A stretch of DNA of 64,000 nt from Ferruginibacter sp. (GTDB lineage: Bacteria > Bacteroidota > Bacteroidia > Chitinophagales > Chitinophagaceae), in assembly GCA_025963635.1 (NCBI GenBank), contig JAOQAK010000063.1, positions 124,001 through 188,000 of the forward strand, given 5' to 3'. The notes beneath the pieces are model-generated. The model was given only the letters and a program-made list of their open reading frames with translations, did no database searches and was not told where the DNA came from. Shown here piece by piece: positions 28,196 to 36,444 of this stretch. Position 1 is the first letter of the stretch. Every line of letters begins with the position of its first letter. A program made the translations under genes and the position numbers.

Positions 28196-30676
28196 ATGAA
28201 AAAATATTTATTATTATATGTTGCATTTTTATTTATTAGCAATTCGCCTGTTTCTGCTCAAACCGGTGCAACCAAAAGAATTCCGGTCCGCGTTATTTTA
28301 TCAGGAAAAGTAACGGATGCAAAAACCGGTTTGCCTTTGCAGGGTGCGAGCATTTATATTTCTGATCTCAAAACCGGCACAACTTCAGATTCAGCCGGCA
28401 ATTATATTTTAAAAAATCTCCCAAATAACAATTATGTTATTGAAGCCAGGTTCATCGGGTATAAAAACGCTGTTCAAACGGTTTTACTGGCGGAGAATAC
28501 CCTTTTAAACTTTAATCTTACGATCTCAATTACTGAAGAAAATGAGGTGGTGGTAACGGGAAGTTCAAAAGCCACTTCCATTCGCAGAAATCCTATTCCG
28601 ATTGTGTCTGTAAGCAAACAATATCTCCAGCAAAATTTGAGTACAAATATTATTGATGCAATTTCCCGTGTGCCGGGCGTAAATGCAGTTACCACGGGGC
28701 CCAATGTATCGAAGCCTTTTATACGTGGATTGGGCTTCAACAGAATTTTAACTTTATACGACGGAGTGAGGCAGGAAGGCCAGCAGTGGGGAGACGAACA
28801 TGGGATTGAAGTAGATCAAAACTCTGTTGAGAGGGTTGAAGTAGTAAAAGGGCCTGCCAGTCTTATTTATGGCTCAGACGCGGTGGCGGGGGTTATTAAT
28901 TTATTGCCGCCCAATCCTCCGGCGGAAGGTAGCATCCTTGGAAATATTTCCAGCGAATATCAAACAAACAACGGACTGAGCTCGAGTTCCGCAATGATCT
29001 CGGGTAATAAAAATGCTATTTGCTGGATGGTGAGAGGCTCGTTCAAAACAGCTTCAAATTATCAAAATAAAGTAGATGGCAGGGTATACGGCACCGGCTT
29101 TAAAGAAACCGACCTGGGGGCTTTGATAGGCATCAATCGTTCATGGGGTTACACTCACTTTGGAATTTCCACTTTCAACGATCTGCAGGAAATTCCCGAT
29201 GGCAGCAGGGACTCTGCAAGCAGAAGATTTACCAAACAAATTACAGAAGAGGATACACTGCGCCCCATTGTTAGCGACGCGGAACTAAGCTCTTATAAAA
29301 TTACCTCGTTACACCAGCGTGTACAGCATTACCGCATTTACACAGCTAACAATTTTATTTTAGGGACAGGTAGACTGGCACTCAATCTTGCTTATCAAAA
29401 TAGTATACGACAAGAGTTCAGTCACCCTATAGTTCCTGTGGCCGGCTTGTACCTCTCACTCAATACATTTTCCTATGATGCAAAATACTATTTCCCTGAA
29501 AAAAATGGCTGGGATATAACAGCCGGAGTAAATGGGATGTATCAAAAAAATTCTGTTGAAAAGGGAACTGAATTTATTATCCCGTCTTATAACCAGTTTG
29601 ATGCAGGCCCCTTTTTATTCATCAAAAAGGCAATGAAAAAATTAGAAGTTGCAGGAGGTTTGCGGTATGATACACGGGCCTTTAACAACAAGGCCCTTTA
29701 TACAAAATCTGACCCGGTTACCGGCTTTGCTAAAGCTGTGGAGGGAATCGATACAGCCGGCGCTGATAACCCATTTTATGCCTACAAGCATACTTTCTCA
29801 GGAGTTAGCGGGAGTCTCGGATTATCCTACCGTTTTTCCGACGAGTTCACGGGGAAATTAAATATTGGCAGGGGGTTTAGAGCGCCCAATATTTCAGAGA
29901 TATCCGCAAATGGCATTCACCCTGGCACGAATGCATTTCAAATGGGCAACCTTAATTTCAAACCAGAATTTAACCTGCAGCAGGATATCGGCATAAATTA
30001 TAACACGTCGCATGTTACTATCAATGCTGAAATTTTCAATAATACGATCAACAACTACATTTTTAATCAAAAGATCTCGAGTAGTACCGGGCAGGTGGTG
30101 ATTGATACTTTCCAGTTCCAGGCTGCGAAGGCGCATTTGTATGGTGGAGAATTCTCCATCGATATTCACCCCCATCCGCTGGACTGGCTTCACTTCGAAA
30201 ACTCGTTATCACTAGTGTACGGAAATAATGAAGGGATTAACAATCAAAAAAGTATTTCAGACAGCGCCAAATACCTTCCCTTCATTCCTCCGCTGCATAC
30301 TTTTTCTGAATTGCGGGCCAATATCAAAAAACTTTCTAAAGGCATTGGTAATGCATTTGTGAAAATGCAACTTGAAAACTATGCCGCTCAAAAAAGAGCA
30401 TACCTTGAATTTGATACGGAAACCCCAACCCCGGGCTATCAACTATTCAATGCAGGTTTCGGTGCAGACATTACTAACCGCAAAGGAAACACGCTGTTTT
30501 CATTCTCATTTATAGGAGATAATTTATTTGATGTGGCTTACCAGTCTCATTTAAACCGGCTAAAGTATTTTGAAGATTATCCCGATGATCCGAGGTCGCG
30601 TCATGGCATTTATAATATGGGTAGAAACTTTAGCTTGAAGTTCAATGTGCCCCTGAATTTCTCGATTAAACAATAA
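28196..30676 (+). CDS. TonB-dependent outer membrane receptor with carboxypeptidase-like N-terminal domain
   Basis: The 826-residue receptor starts at ATG 28196, giving a proper signal peptide (MKKYLLLYVAFLFISNSPVS, then AQ); the longer frame from 28157 would spoil it. Next comes a carboxypeptidase D-like beta domain (SGKVTDAKTGLPLQGASIYI) at about residues 37-120. The plug domain follows with the PFIRGLGFNRILTLYDGVRQ and VERVEVVKGPASLIYGSDAV motifs, then the barrel ending near FSLKFNVPL. The plug motifs with an early WGDEHG segment recall metal-uptake receptors such as ZnuD or OprC, so a metal or metal-chelate ligand is possible but not shown. It is not paired with a SusD gene. A clear terminator follows. 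Confidence 0.93.
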   Translation: MKKYLLLYVAFLFISNSPVSAQTGATKRIPVRVILSGKVTDAKTGLPLQGASIYISDLKTGTTSDSAGNYILKNLPNNNYVIEARFIGYKNAVQTVLLAENTLLNFNLTISITEENEVVVTGSSKATSIRRNPIPIVSVSKQYLQQNLSTNIIDAISRVPGVNAVTTGPNVSKPFIRGLGFNRILTLYDGVRQEGQQWGDEHGIEVDQNSVERVEVVKGPASLIYGSDAVAGVINLLPPNPPAEGSILGNISSEYQTNNGLSSSSAMISGNKNAICWMVRGSFKTASNYQNKVDGRVYGTGFKETDLGALIGINRSWGYTHFGISTFNDLQEIPDGSRDSASRRFTKQITEEDTLRPIVSDAELSSYKITSLHQRVQHYRIYTANNFILGTGRLALNLAYQNSIRQEFSHPIVPVAGLYLSLNTFSYDAKYYFPEKNGWDITAGVNGMYQKNSVEKGTEFIIPSYNQFDAGPFLFIKKAMKKLEVAGGLRYDTRAFNNKALYTKSDPVTGFAKAVEGIDTAGADNPFYAYKHTFSGVSGSLGLSYRFSDEFTGKLNIGRGFRAPNISEISANGIHPGTNAFQMGNLNFKPEFNLQQDIGINYNTSHVTINAEIFNNTINNYIFNQKISSSTGQVVIDTFQFQAAKAHLYGGEFSIDIHPHPLDWLHFENSLSLVYGNNEGINNQKSISDSAKYLPFIPPLHTFSELRANIKKLSKGIGNAFVKMQLENYAAQKRAYLEFDTETPTPGYQLFNAGFGADITNRKGNTLFSFSFIGDNLFDVAYQSHLNRLKYFEDYPDDPRSRHGIYNMGRNFSLKFNVPLNFSIKQ

Positions 30677-30693
30677 ACAATAGACTGTTTTTT

Positions 30694-30724
30694 AAACGGC
30701 AGGAGTATAATGCTCCTGCCGTTT
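30694..30724 (+). terminator. Terminator after the TonB receptor
   Basis: A perfect 12-bp GC-rich stem (30694-30705 with 30713-30724) has a 7-base loop and a short T run, 18 bases after the stop codon. Confidence 0.9.
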
Positions 30725-30894
30725 TCATTAGCAAAGGTCGAAGTGAATATATAACAGATTAAACACACCCGGTAATTTCAGGATAATCATCAGCAAAACG
30801 CAGGCATTCACATATTAGCCATTACCTTAGCGCATCCTCGGCACTAAATAACCAAGTCTGACTAAATATACCCGACACATAATGAAATTATTCT

Positions 30895-31998
30895 ATGGCT
30901 GCAATACAATCAATTGAAATATACAAATCACCCATTCTGCTAAAGGAGCCTTTTAAAATCTCGTTGGGGATATTAACACATGCAGAAAATGTGATCGTAA
31001 AGATCAATACTGAAAAAGGAATAACAGGTTATGGCGAATGCAGTCCATTCATGACGATTAATGGGGAAAGTATGGATACCTGTTTTATCGTTGCCCAATA
31101 TTTAGCACAAGTTTTAAAAGGTAAAGAAGCATTGAATATTGAAAATTGTATGCAGGCGATGGATGGAGTAATTTATGCTAACAGCAGCATCAAAAGCGCC
31201 TTCGATATGGCCTTGTACGATATTGCTGCACAGGATGCCGGCCTGCCATTATATGCTTTTTTAAATGGGAAAAAAGACAAAAAGATCATTACAGACTATA
31301 CCGTCAGTATTGATGGAGCACAAAAAATGGCGGATGATGCTGTTAAAATTAAAGCAGCCGGCTTCCAGGTGATAAAAGTTAAACTGGGGCAATATGAAAA
31401 AGACCTGGAACGTATCCGGATGATCCGGGAAGCGGTTGGAATGGAAATTCCGCTACGGATCGATGCCAACCAGGGATGGGATGCCAGCAATGCGGTCAAC
31501 ATCTTAAATGCTTTGGCCCCTTATAATATTCAGCATTGTGAAGAACCTATACCGCGGTGGAATTATATGGAACTTGCCGGTATACGCCAACAAAGCCCGA
31601 TTAAAATTATGGCGGATGAATCCTGTTGTGACCATCATGATGCGCAGCGGCTGATTGATTTGAAGGCATGCGATTACTTCAATGTAAAACTCGGCAAATC
31701 GTCGGGTATTTTTACTGCGCTAAAGATCGTACAACTTGCCGAAACGGAAGGAATAAAAATCCAGTTGGGAGGTTTCCTGGAATCAAGGCTGGCCTTTACC
31801 GCGGCAGCCCATCTTGCGCTGGCAAGTGATGCAATCGTTTATTTCGACTTCGATACCCCCTTGATGTTTGTGGAAGATCCCGTAACTGGTGGTATCACTT
31901 ACGATAATAAAGGAGAGATAACCGTGCCCGGCACACCGGGACTGGGCGCAGGTTTTGATGAAACTTATTTAAAGGGGCTGATTAAAGTTGTGGTGTAG
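30895..31998 (+). CDS. Dipeptide epimerase of the enolase superfamily
   Basis: Members of this group invert the second residue of dipeptides such as L-Ala-D/L-Glu, often in recycling murein peptides. The 367-residue protein has the enolase superfamily barrel: the K-x-K acid/base pair in IKVKLGQYE, the metal ligands in RIDANQGW, HCEEPI and MADESC, and the opposite lysine in FNVKLGKSSG. The DFDTP motif near the C terminus is the D-x-D signature that binds the substrate amino group in dipeptide epimerases. The exact dipeptide preference cannot be read. The next gene downstream is a 55-residue hypothetical. Confidence 0.92.
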   Translation: MAAIQSIEIYKSPILLKEPFKISLGILTHAENVIVKINTEKGITGYGECSPFMTINGESMDTCFIVAQYLAQVLKGKEALNIENCMQAMDGVIYANSSIKSAFDMALYDIAAQDAGLPLYAFLNGKKDKKIITDYTVSIDGAQKMADDAVKIKAAGFQVIKVKLGQYEKDLERIRMIREAVGMEIPLRIDANQGWDASNAVNILNALAPYNIQHCEEPIPRWNYMELAGIRQQSPIKIMADESCCDHHDAQRLIDLKACDYFNVKLGKSSGIFTALKIVQLAETEGIKIQLGGFLESRLAFTAAAHLALASDAIVYFDFDTPLMFVEDPVTGGITYDNKGEITVPGTPGLGAGFDETYLKGLIKVVV

Positions 31999-32127
31999 TG
32001 GGAAAGGTAATTTAGATATTGAGTTAACTGCGATATTACAAGTGGGAGACGAATTTTACGCATTTGAAATTGGTCAAGATTATGTAGGATTTTTAACCCA
32101 ACTAAAATTTGATTAAATTGCAGTATC

Positions 32128-32295
32128 ATGAAAACAGTAGAACAACTTAATAAAAATAAAAGCAAAGTTCCAATTGTACGTATTGACCCCTCTTTTGAGC
32201 AATACCTGGACAAAGTACTTTTTCCTGAGAAGTTGGCGAAAGCAAACGAGATGCTTAAAACGGCTAAACTCCCCAATAAAAAGCCCCGCAATTAA
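32128..32295 (+). CDS. Small hypothetical protein, 55 residues
   Basis: The frame from ATG 32128 to TAA 32293-32295 encodes a basic, helical 55-residue protein (MKTVEQLNKNKSKVPIVRID at its start, then FEQYLDKVLFPEKLAKANEM and a KKPRN end). It has clear coding character and no alternative explanation on the other strand. No known domain was recognised. It lies 129 bases after the dipeptide epimerase on the same strand and may share its transcript. Confidence 0.6.
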   Translation: MKTVEQLNKNKSKVPIVRIDPSFEQYLDKVLFPEKLAKANEMLKTAKLPNKKPRN

Positions 32296-32318
32296 CATTG
32301 TAGTTCATTGCCTGTATT

Positions 32319-33248
32319 TTATTTAAAGTCAAATAAAGTAGCTGTAAAAACGCCCCGCTCCCGCTTTTTAAAAATCGCTTTCCAGTTGCCGACATACCGT
32401 ATCAGGTTGGGTACCAGCAGCTGTCCGAAATGAGTCATCTGCACTTCCATCTGTACATTAAAATCATACACTCCTGCCTCATAACTCAATGAATATTTCC
32501 TTGCGACCACTTCAAAAGTTTTATCATCGAACCAGGTGGTCATTTCATCTATCACCGCTTTCCCCTCCTGCCCCGGCTTTACTTTTTGTATAAAAATATA
32601 GCAGCTGGTCTTATTGTAATCGTCCATATCGATGCTCATATCATATACATCCGCCATGTCATCATCATAAATGGAAGTTTTGCCCGACATGAAGGGTAAG
32701 CCTTTTATCTTTTTACCAGGATTGAAAAATAACATCTTTAATTGTTCTTTGTGCTTTTCAAGCCCACTCTTATTACCGGGGTTAAATTCGGTGCCGGCAA
32801 CAATATTATTTTCACCGCAAATAATACCTTTTGTAAAAAAAAGAGAGGCATACATCCGGGCTGTGTAATAATTATAATCCTGGTCATCGGTATAATAATC
32901 ACCGGTAACCTGTTCTTCCAACACATTCATCCTCCTGCATTTATTTTCTACCAATTGCTGTGTTTTACTGAAACAGGAAGCTTGTGACGCCCCGTCTTTC
33001 CGCAACATTCTTACATCGTTAATAGCAGTATAGCCTATTGTATGCAGGTTAAGAAAAGCTTTGTAAAAAGTGCTGTCGTTTCGTATCCGGTTGATAAAGG
33101 CTGGCACATTCAGCTTGTTATTGAGCACTACTTCAGAAAGCGTAATCACTTTTTTCCCAACCATAACGGAACTGTCGTTGTTATCCTGGGCTGATAAATG
33201 GCCATAGAGAAGTGCACAAAAAAAAACAGGTACGATCTTTTTAATCAT
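32319..33248 (-). CDS. Secreted hypothetical protein
   Basis: I do not recognise this 309-residue protein. It has a cleavable signal peptide (MIKKIVPVFFCALLYGHLSA, then QD). The mature part is mixed alpha/beta, with an early KKVITLSEVVLNNKLNVPAF segment and a series of strands near the end (YSLSYEAGVYDFNVQMEVQM) that resemble the outer-membrane-lipid-binding type folds common in uncharacterised Bacteroidota proteins. It lies 63 bases before the deformylase gene in transcription terms, downstream of it on the same strand, so the two may be linked. Confidence 0.8.
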   Translation of the reverse strand: MIKKIVPVFFCALLYGHLSAQDNNDSSVMVGKKVITLSEVVLNNKLNVPAFINRIRNDSTFYKAFLNLHTIGYTAINDVRMLRKDGASQASCFSKTQQLVENKCRRMNVLEEQVTGDYYTDDQDYNYYTARMYASLFFTKGIICGENNIVAGTEFNPGNKSGLEKHKEQLKMLFFNPGKKIKGLPFMSGKTSIYDDDMADVYDMSIDMDDYNKTSCYIFIQKVKPGQEGKAVIDEMTTWFDDKTFEVVARKYSLSYEAGVYDFNVQMEVQMTHFGQLLVPNLIRYVGNWKAIFKKRERGVFTATLFDFK

Positions 33249-33311
33249 ACCTGCAAATTTATATCAAATGCTTTTAAAGATCGGATTGTTTGCGGGAAGA
33301 TGCACTGAAGC

Positions 33312-33890
33312 CTACTTTGGAAAAACCATCCGGTAATCAACGCTTATTTTACCCTTGCTGATATCTGACAGTTTCCTTTTCAACAAGGTCCGTTTTAGAG
33401 GTTTTATATAATCAATGAACAATTTGCCCTCAATATGATCATACTCGTGCAGCACAATACGGGCCGTGATGCCGTTGAAGGTTTTGCTCTGGGGTTCAAA
33501 GTTTTCATCGACATAATTGATCGTCACCTGCTCGCCCCGAAACACATCTTCTCTTATCTTGGGTATACTCAGACAGCCTTCATTGTAACTCCATTCGTCT
33601 CCTTCAATAGTGCCGATATGTGCATTGATAAAGGTGCCTTTATAGCCTGGTCCGTCGGGATAAAGATCCTGTTCATCTTCTTCCAGGTTAGCAAATACCT
33701 GGGTACTGTCAATCACAAAAAGACGGATCTCCTTATTTACCTGTGGGGCTGCGAGGCCTACTCCATTGCTGTTGTACATGGTTTCCCACATATCAGCGAT
33801 CAATTTATCGAGACCGGGATAATCCGGTGGAATATCCTTACATACTTTTCTTAAAACGGGTGAGCCGTAGGCTACTATGGGTAAAATCAT
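33312..33890 (-). CDS. def: Peptide deformylase
   Basis: Def removes the formyl group from the first methionine of new proteins. The 192-residue metalloenzyme has all three family motifs: GVGLAAPQV, EGCLSIP with the metal-binding cysteine, and HEYDHIEGKLF at about residues 148-158 with the catalytic glutamate between two metal-binding histidines. The length is in the normal range. It lies between RuvX (287 bases away, upstream) and the secreted hypothetical gene downstream. Confidence 0.97.
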   Translation of the reverse strand: MILPIVAYGSPVLRKVCKDIPPDYPGLDKLIADMWETMYNSNGVGLAAPQVNKEIRLFVIDSTQVFANLEEDEQDLYPDGPGYKGTFINAHIGTIEGDEWSYNEGCLSIPKIREDVFRGEQVTINYVDENFEPQSKTFNGITARIVLHEYDHIEGKLFIDYIKPLKRTLLKRKLSDISKGKISVDYRMVFPK

Positions 33891-34177
33891 AAATTCGGTT
33901 TGGAAAACTTTATGTTCTATTTTCTTAATTTAAGCGGGTGCACAGGCAGCAAAATAAAAGAATACCGGGATATTCGTTATAGCAGCAATGATCTTACCAC
34001 CTATTTAGTTACTGATTTATCGGGTTTAGCGCCATGTTGATATTGTACCGGTTCTATCTTGCCGGCAATCTATCTAAAGATTTTGTAAAAACCGTTGCTG
34101 TTTGTAGATAAAAGGTCTGCCAGTTCTTCATCGCTCCTTCTAACACCTGTTTTTTACGGCACAAATTTACAAATTTC

Positions 34178-34591
34178 TTATTGATTGCTTTGCAGATACT
34201 CCTGTAAAATGATCGTGGCAGCTATAATATCTACGTTTCCTTTGACCCTTCGGTCTTTTTTCTTCATCCCCATTTGCAACATAGCATCTTTCGCCATTTT
34301 AGAAGTATACCGCTCATCTACAGTTTTCAGGGGCACTGCCGGAAACTCTTTTTTTAATCTTTTGATGGCGGCCTCAACAAGCGGTGTGCCATGTGTATCT
34401 GATTCATCCCAGTTTTTCGGTAAACCGATTACAATCAGTTCAACCTTCTCACCCGAAAAATACTTTTTTAAATAAGGGATCAATTCTTTTGATTCGATGG
34501 TTGCCAGGCCTGTTGCGATGATCTGCAACGGGTCAGTTACTGCCAGCCCTGTTCTCTTTCCACCATAATCGATTGCCAATATCCTTGCCAT
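34178..34591 (-). CDS. ruvX: RuvX/YqgF-family putative Holliday junction resolvase
   Basis: The 137-residue protein has the RNase H-like fold of the YqgF family: the first acidic site in ILAIDYGGKRTGLAVTDP, the middle TVDERYTSKMA motif and the last acidic site in VDIIAATIILQEYL. YqgF proteins act in RNA processing (pre-16S rRNA 5' end) or as Holliday junction resolvases. The gene follows ubiA on the same strand; the intervening 133 bases are almost entirely a 7-bp-period repeat tract ending 24 bases before its start. Confidence 0.95.
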   Translation of the reverse strand: MARILAIDYGGKRTGLAVTDPLQIIATGLATIESKELIPYLKKYFSGEKVELIVIGLPKNWDESDTHGTPLVEAAIKRLKKEFPAVPLKTVDERYTSKMAKDAMLQMGMKKKDRRVKGNVDIIAATIILQEYLQSNQ

Positions 34592-34614
34592 TGCGCAAAT
34601 CTATGAAGGGAAGC

Positions 34615-34726
34615 AGGAATTAAAAATTAAGAATTGCGAATTGATGCTGGATACTGGATACTGGATGCCGGATGCCGGATACTGAATGCTGGATACTGGA
34701 TGCCGGATACTGGATGATTGATGATT
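34615..34726 (+). repeat. Heptamer tandem repeat between ubiA and ruvX
   Basis: The plus strand parses into 16 consecutive 7-bp units without slippage. The first four end in AATT (AGGAATT, AAAAATT, AAGAATT, GCGAATT). The next eight alternate GATGCTG, GATACTG and GATGCCG variants, with one AATGCTG. The final two are GATGATT. The tract ends inside the ubiA stop codon. Confidence 0.88.
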
Positions 34727-35627
34727 AATGAAAGAAAATATCCAGCAAAACGAATACAGCAAAAACCACTGATGCGATGCCGTTCGCCGTCATGAAGGCG
34801 ATATTTACTTTGCTGAGATCATCTGGCTTTACAATCGAATGTTGATAGATGAGCATTCCTATAAATATAACGATACCGATCCAATACATCCACCCGAAAT
34901 GCCCGTAAACACCCGCTGAAATTACGCATATCGCGGAGGCCAGGTGCAGCAATTCAGATATTCTCAGGGCTTTTGATTTACCTACCATAGCAGGAATAGA
35001 ATGCAGTTTTTGGGAGGTATCAAAAGCAACATCCTGCAGGGCATATATGATATCGAACCCGCTTACCCAAAACAATACGGCGAAAGAGAATAACACGGGT
35101 AGCAGCTCAAACTTACCTGTAACTGCCAGGTAGGCACCGATCGGGGCCAGGCTTAGTCCAACCCCTAAAACAAGATGGCAAAGCGCCGTAAAGCGCTTGG
35201 TATAACTATAAAATAAAATAACGAATAAGGCTACGGGGGATAAATAAAAACAGATCCGGTTGATAAAGAAAGTGGCCGTTACAAATAAAAAGCAATTGAT
35301 TAGCACAAAACGAAGTGCGCTTTGTCTTGAAATGATCCCTGCAGGAATTTCCCTGATGGCAGTCCGCGGATTTTTTGCATCAAAGCTGCTGTCCAGGTAG
35401 CGGTTAAATGCCATGGCAGCGCTCCGGGCAAATACCATACAAAGGATAACCAGTATAAATAATTTTATCCATTCGGCTACGGGAGGGTAAATAACGGTGT
35501 GAAAACCTGGGACAACCGAGAAAGACAAACTCGCAATGCCCAGGAAAAACCCAATCACTGCAAAGGGCATTGCAAAAATAGTATGACTGAATTTTACTAA
35601 ACTTAAATACTTTTTTACACTGGTCAT
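34725..35627 (-). CDS. UbiA-family prenyltransferase
   Basis: The 300-residue membrane protein has about eight or nine hydrophobic helices and the two aspartate-rich motifs of the UbiA family that bind the prenyl diphosphate through magnesium: NRYLDSSFDAKNPRTAIREI and DIIYALQDVAFDTSQKLHSI. Family members attach isoprenoid chains to aromatic acceptors. In a cell using the futalosine route, as mqnB and mqnD in this window suggest, a 300-residue UbiA homologue without ubiquinone genes is a good candidate for MqnP, which prenylates dihydroxynaphthoate; this is inference. It precedes ruvX in transcription and its stop codon abuts a heptamer repeat tract. Confidence 0.92.
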   Translation of the reverse strand: MTSVKKYLSLVKFSHTIFAMPFAVIGFFLGIASLSFSVVPGFHTVIYPPVAEWIKLFILVILCMVFARSAAMAFNRYLDSSFDAKNPRTAIREIPAGIISRQSALRFVLINCFLFVTATFFINRICFYLSPVALFVILFYSYTKRFTALCHLVLGVGLSLAPIGAYLAVTGKFELLPVLFSFAVLFWVSGFDIIYALQDVAFDTSQKLHSIPAMVGKSKALRISELLHLASAICVISAGVYGHFGWMYWIGIVIFIGMLIYQHSIVKPDDLSKVNIAFMTANGIASVVFAVFVLLDIFFH

Positions 35628-35719
35628 TCATTATAGATTAAGCCCCCCTGCCCCGCTTACCAGCGGGGGTTCTGGTGCATTATACGCTAATAACTTTTCA
35701 AATAGGAACTACATTAATA

Positions 35720-36286
35720 TTACCTGCTCGAAGGTATCTCTTCATAACGGGCTTGTGGCTGCATTCTCCCCTTTACTAACTCCCATAATACTACCCCTGC
35801 CGCGGTCGCAATGTTTAAGGAATGTTTCATCCCAAATTGCGGTATTTCAATACAACCTGCGCAGAGATGAAGGGTAGATTGTTCAACGCCGGTGACTTCA
35901 TTTCCAAAGATCACGGCTATTTTTTCATCAACCGCGAAATTCAAATCATTCAACATGGTACTGCCTTCGGCCTGTTCCACTGCATAGACGCTGTATCCTG
36001 CTTCATGCAAATCTTCAATGGCAGCGGCGGAGTTTTCGAAATGCTTCCAAACTACACTATCCTCAGCACCCAGGGCGGTTTTCTTGATCTCTTTATGAGG
36101 TGGTGTACAGGTATATCCGCAGATATAAACGGCTTCCAGTAAAAAAGCATCGGCCGTTCTGAACACACTCCCAACATTGTAGGCACTCCGGATGTTTTCA
36201 AGCACTGCGATTACTGGTATCTTCTCTGATTGTTTAAATTCAGCTACTGACTTCCTGTTTAGCTCATCCATGCTCAGTTTTCTCAT
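35720..36286 (-). CDS. TrmH/SpoU-family RNA ribose 2'-O-methyltransferase
   Basis: This SAM-dependent methylase of the trefoil-knot (SPOUT) class has the three motifs: ENIRSAYNVGSVFRTADAF, AVIFGNEVTGVE and GMKHSLNIATAAGVVLWEL. The target RNA cannot be read. The start chosen is ATG 36286 (MRKLSMDELNR), giving 188 residues. A longer frame begins at 36346 but its first 20 residues look like non-coding DNA, and a TAnnTTTG promoter box lies inside that extension. It is divergent from mutS. Confidence 0.93.
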   Translation of the reverse strand: MRKLSMDELNRKSVAEFKQSEKIPVIAVLENIRSAYNVGSVFRTADAFLLEAVYICGYTCTPPHKEIKKTALGAEDSVVWKHFENSAAAIEDLHEAGYSVYAVEQAEGSTMLNDLNFAVDEKIAVIFGNEVTGVEQSTLHLCAGCIEIPQFGMKHSLNIATAAGVVLWELVKGRMQPQARYEEIPSSR

Positions 36287-36310
36287 ATTTCCCTGCCGCT
36301 TAATTGGCTG

Positions 36311-36318
36311 CAAAAGTA
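36311..36318 (-). promoter_or_regulatory. Possible promoter -7 box of the TrmH-type gene
   Basis: The minus strand reads TACTTTTG, a match to the Bacteroidota TAnnTTTG element, 25 bases before the chosen start. A TTTG lies upstream at 36333-36336, but the 14-base spacing is shorter than the usual range. Confidence 0.35.
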
Positions 36319-36404
36319 ATTCACAAGTTTCACAAACCCACTTCAAAACCTAATAAAGACCTTATTTTTGCGCTTGCCTGCTTTTAATCCGGGAGTACCT
36401 GACT

Positions 36405-36444
36405 TTAGCATATTAACAAATTAGCACATCAGCACATTAATTTA
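36405..36444 (+). repeat. Octamer tandem repeat touching the mutS start codon
   Basis: Five in-phase 8-bp units read TTAGCATA, TTAACAAA, TTAGCACA, TCAGCACA and TTAATTTA. The last base is the A of the mutS ATG. Confidence 0.7.

Noticed and set aside
33891-34177. A gene between def and ruvX
   Set aside because: All frames are short with stops, and no conserved motif was seen in either strand.
35651-35668. CCCCGCT/AGCGGGG hairpin between the TrmH-type gene and ubiA as a terminator
   Set aside because: No T run follows on either strand, so intrinsic termination is not supported.
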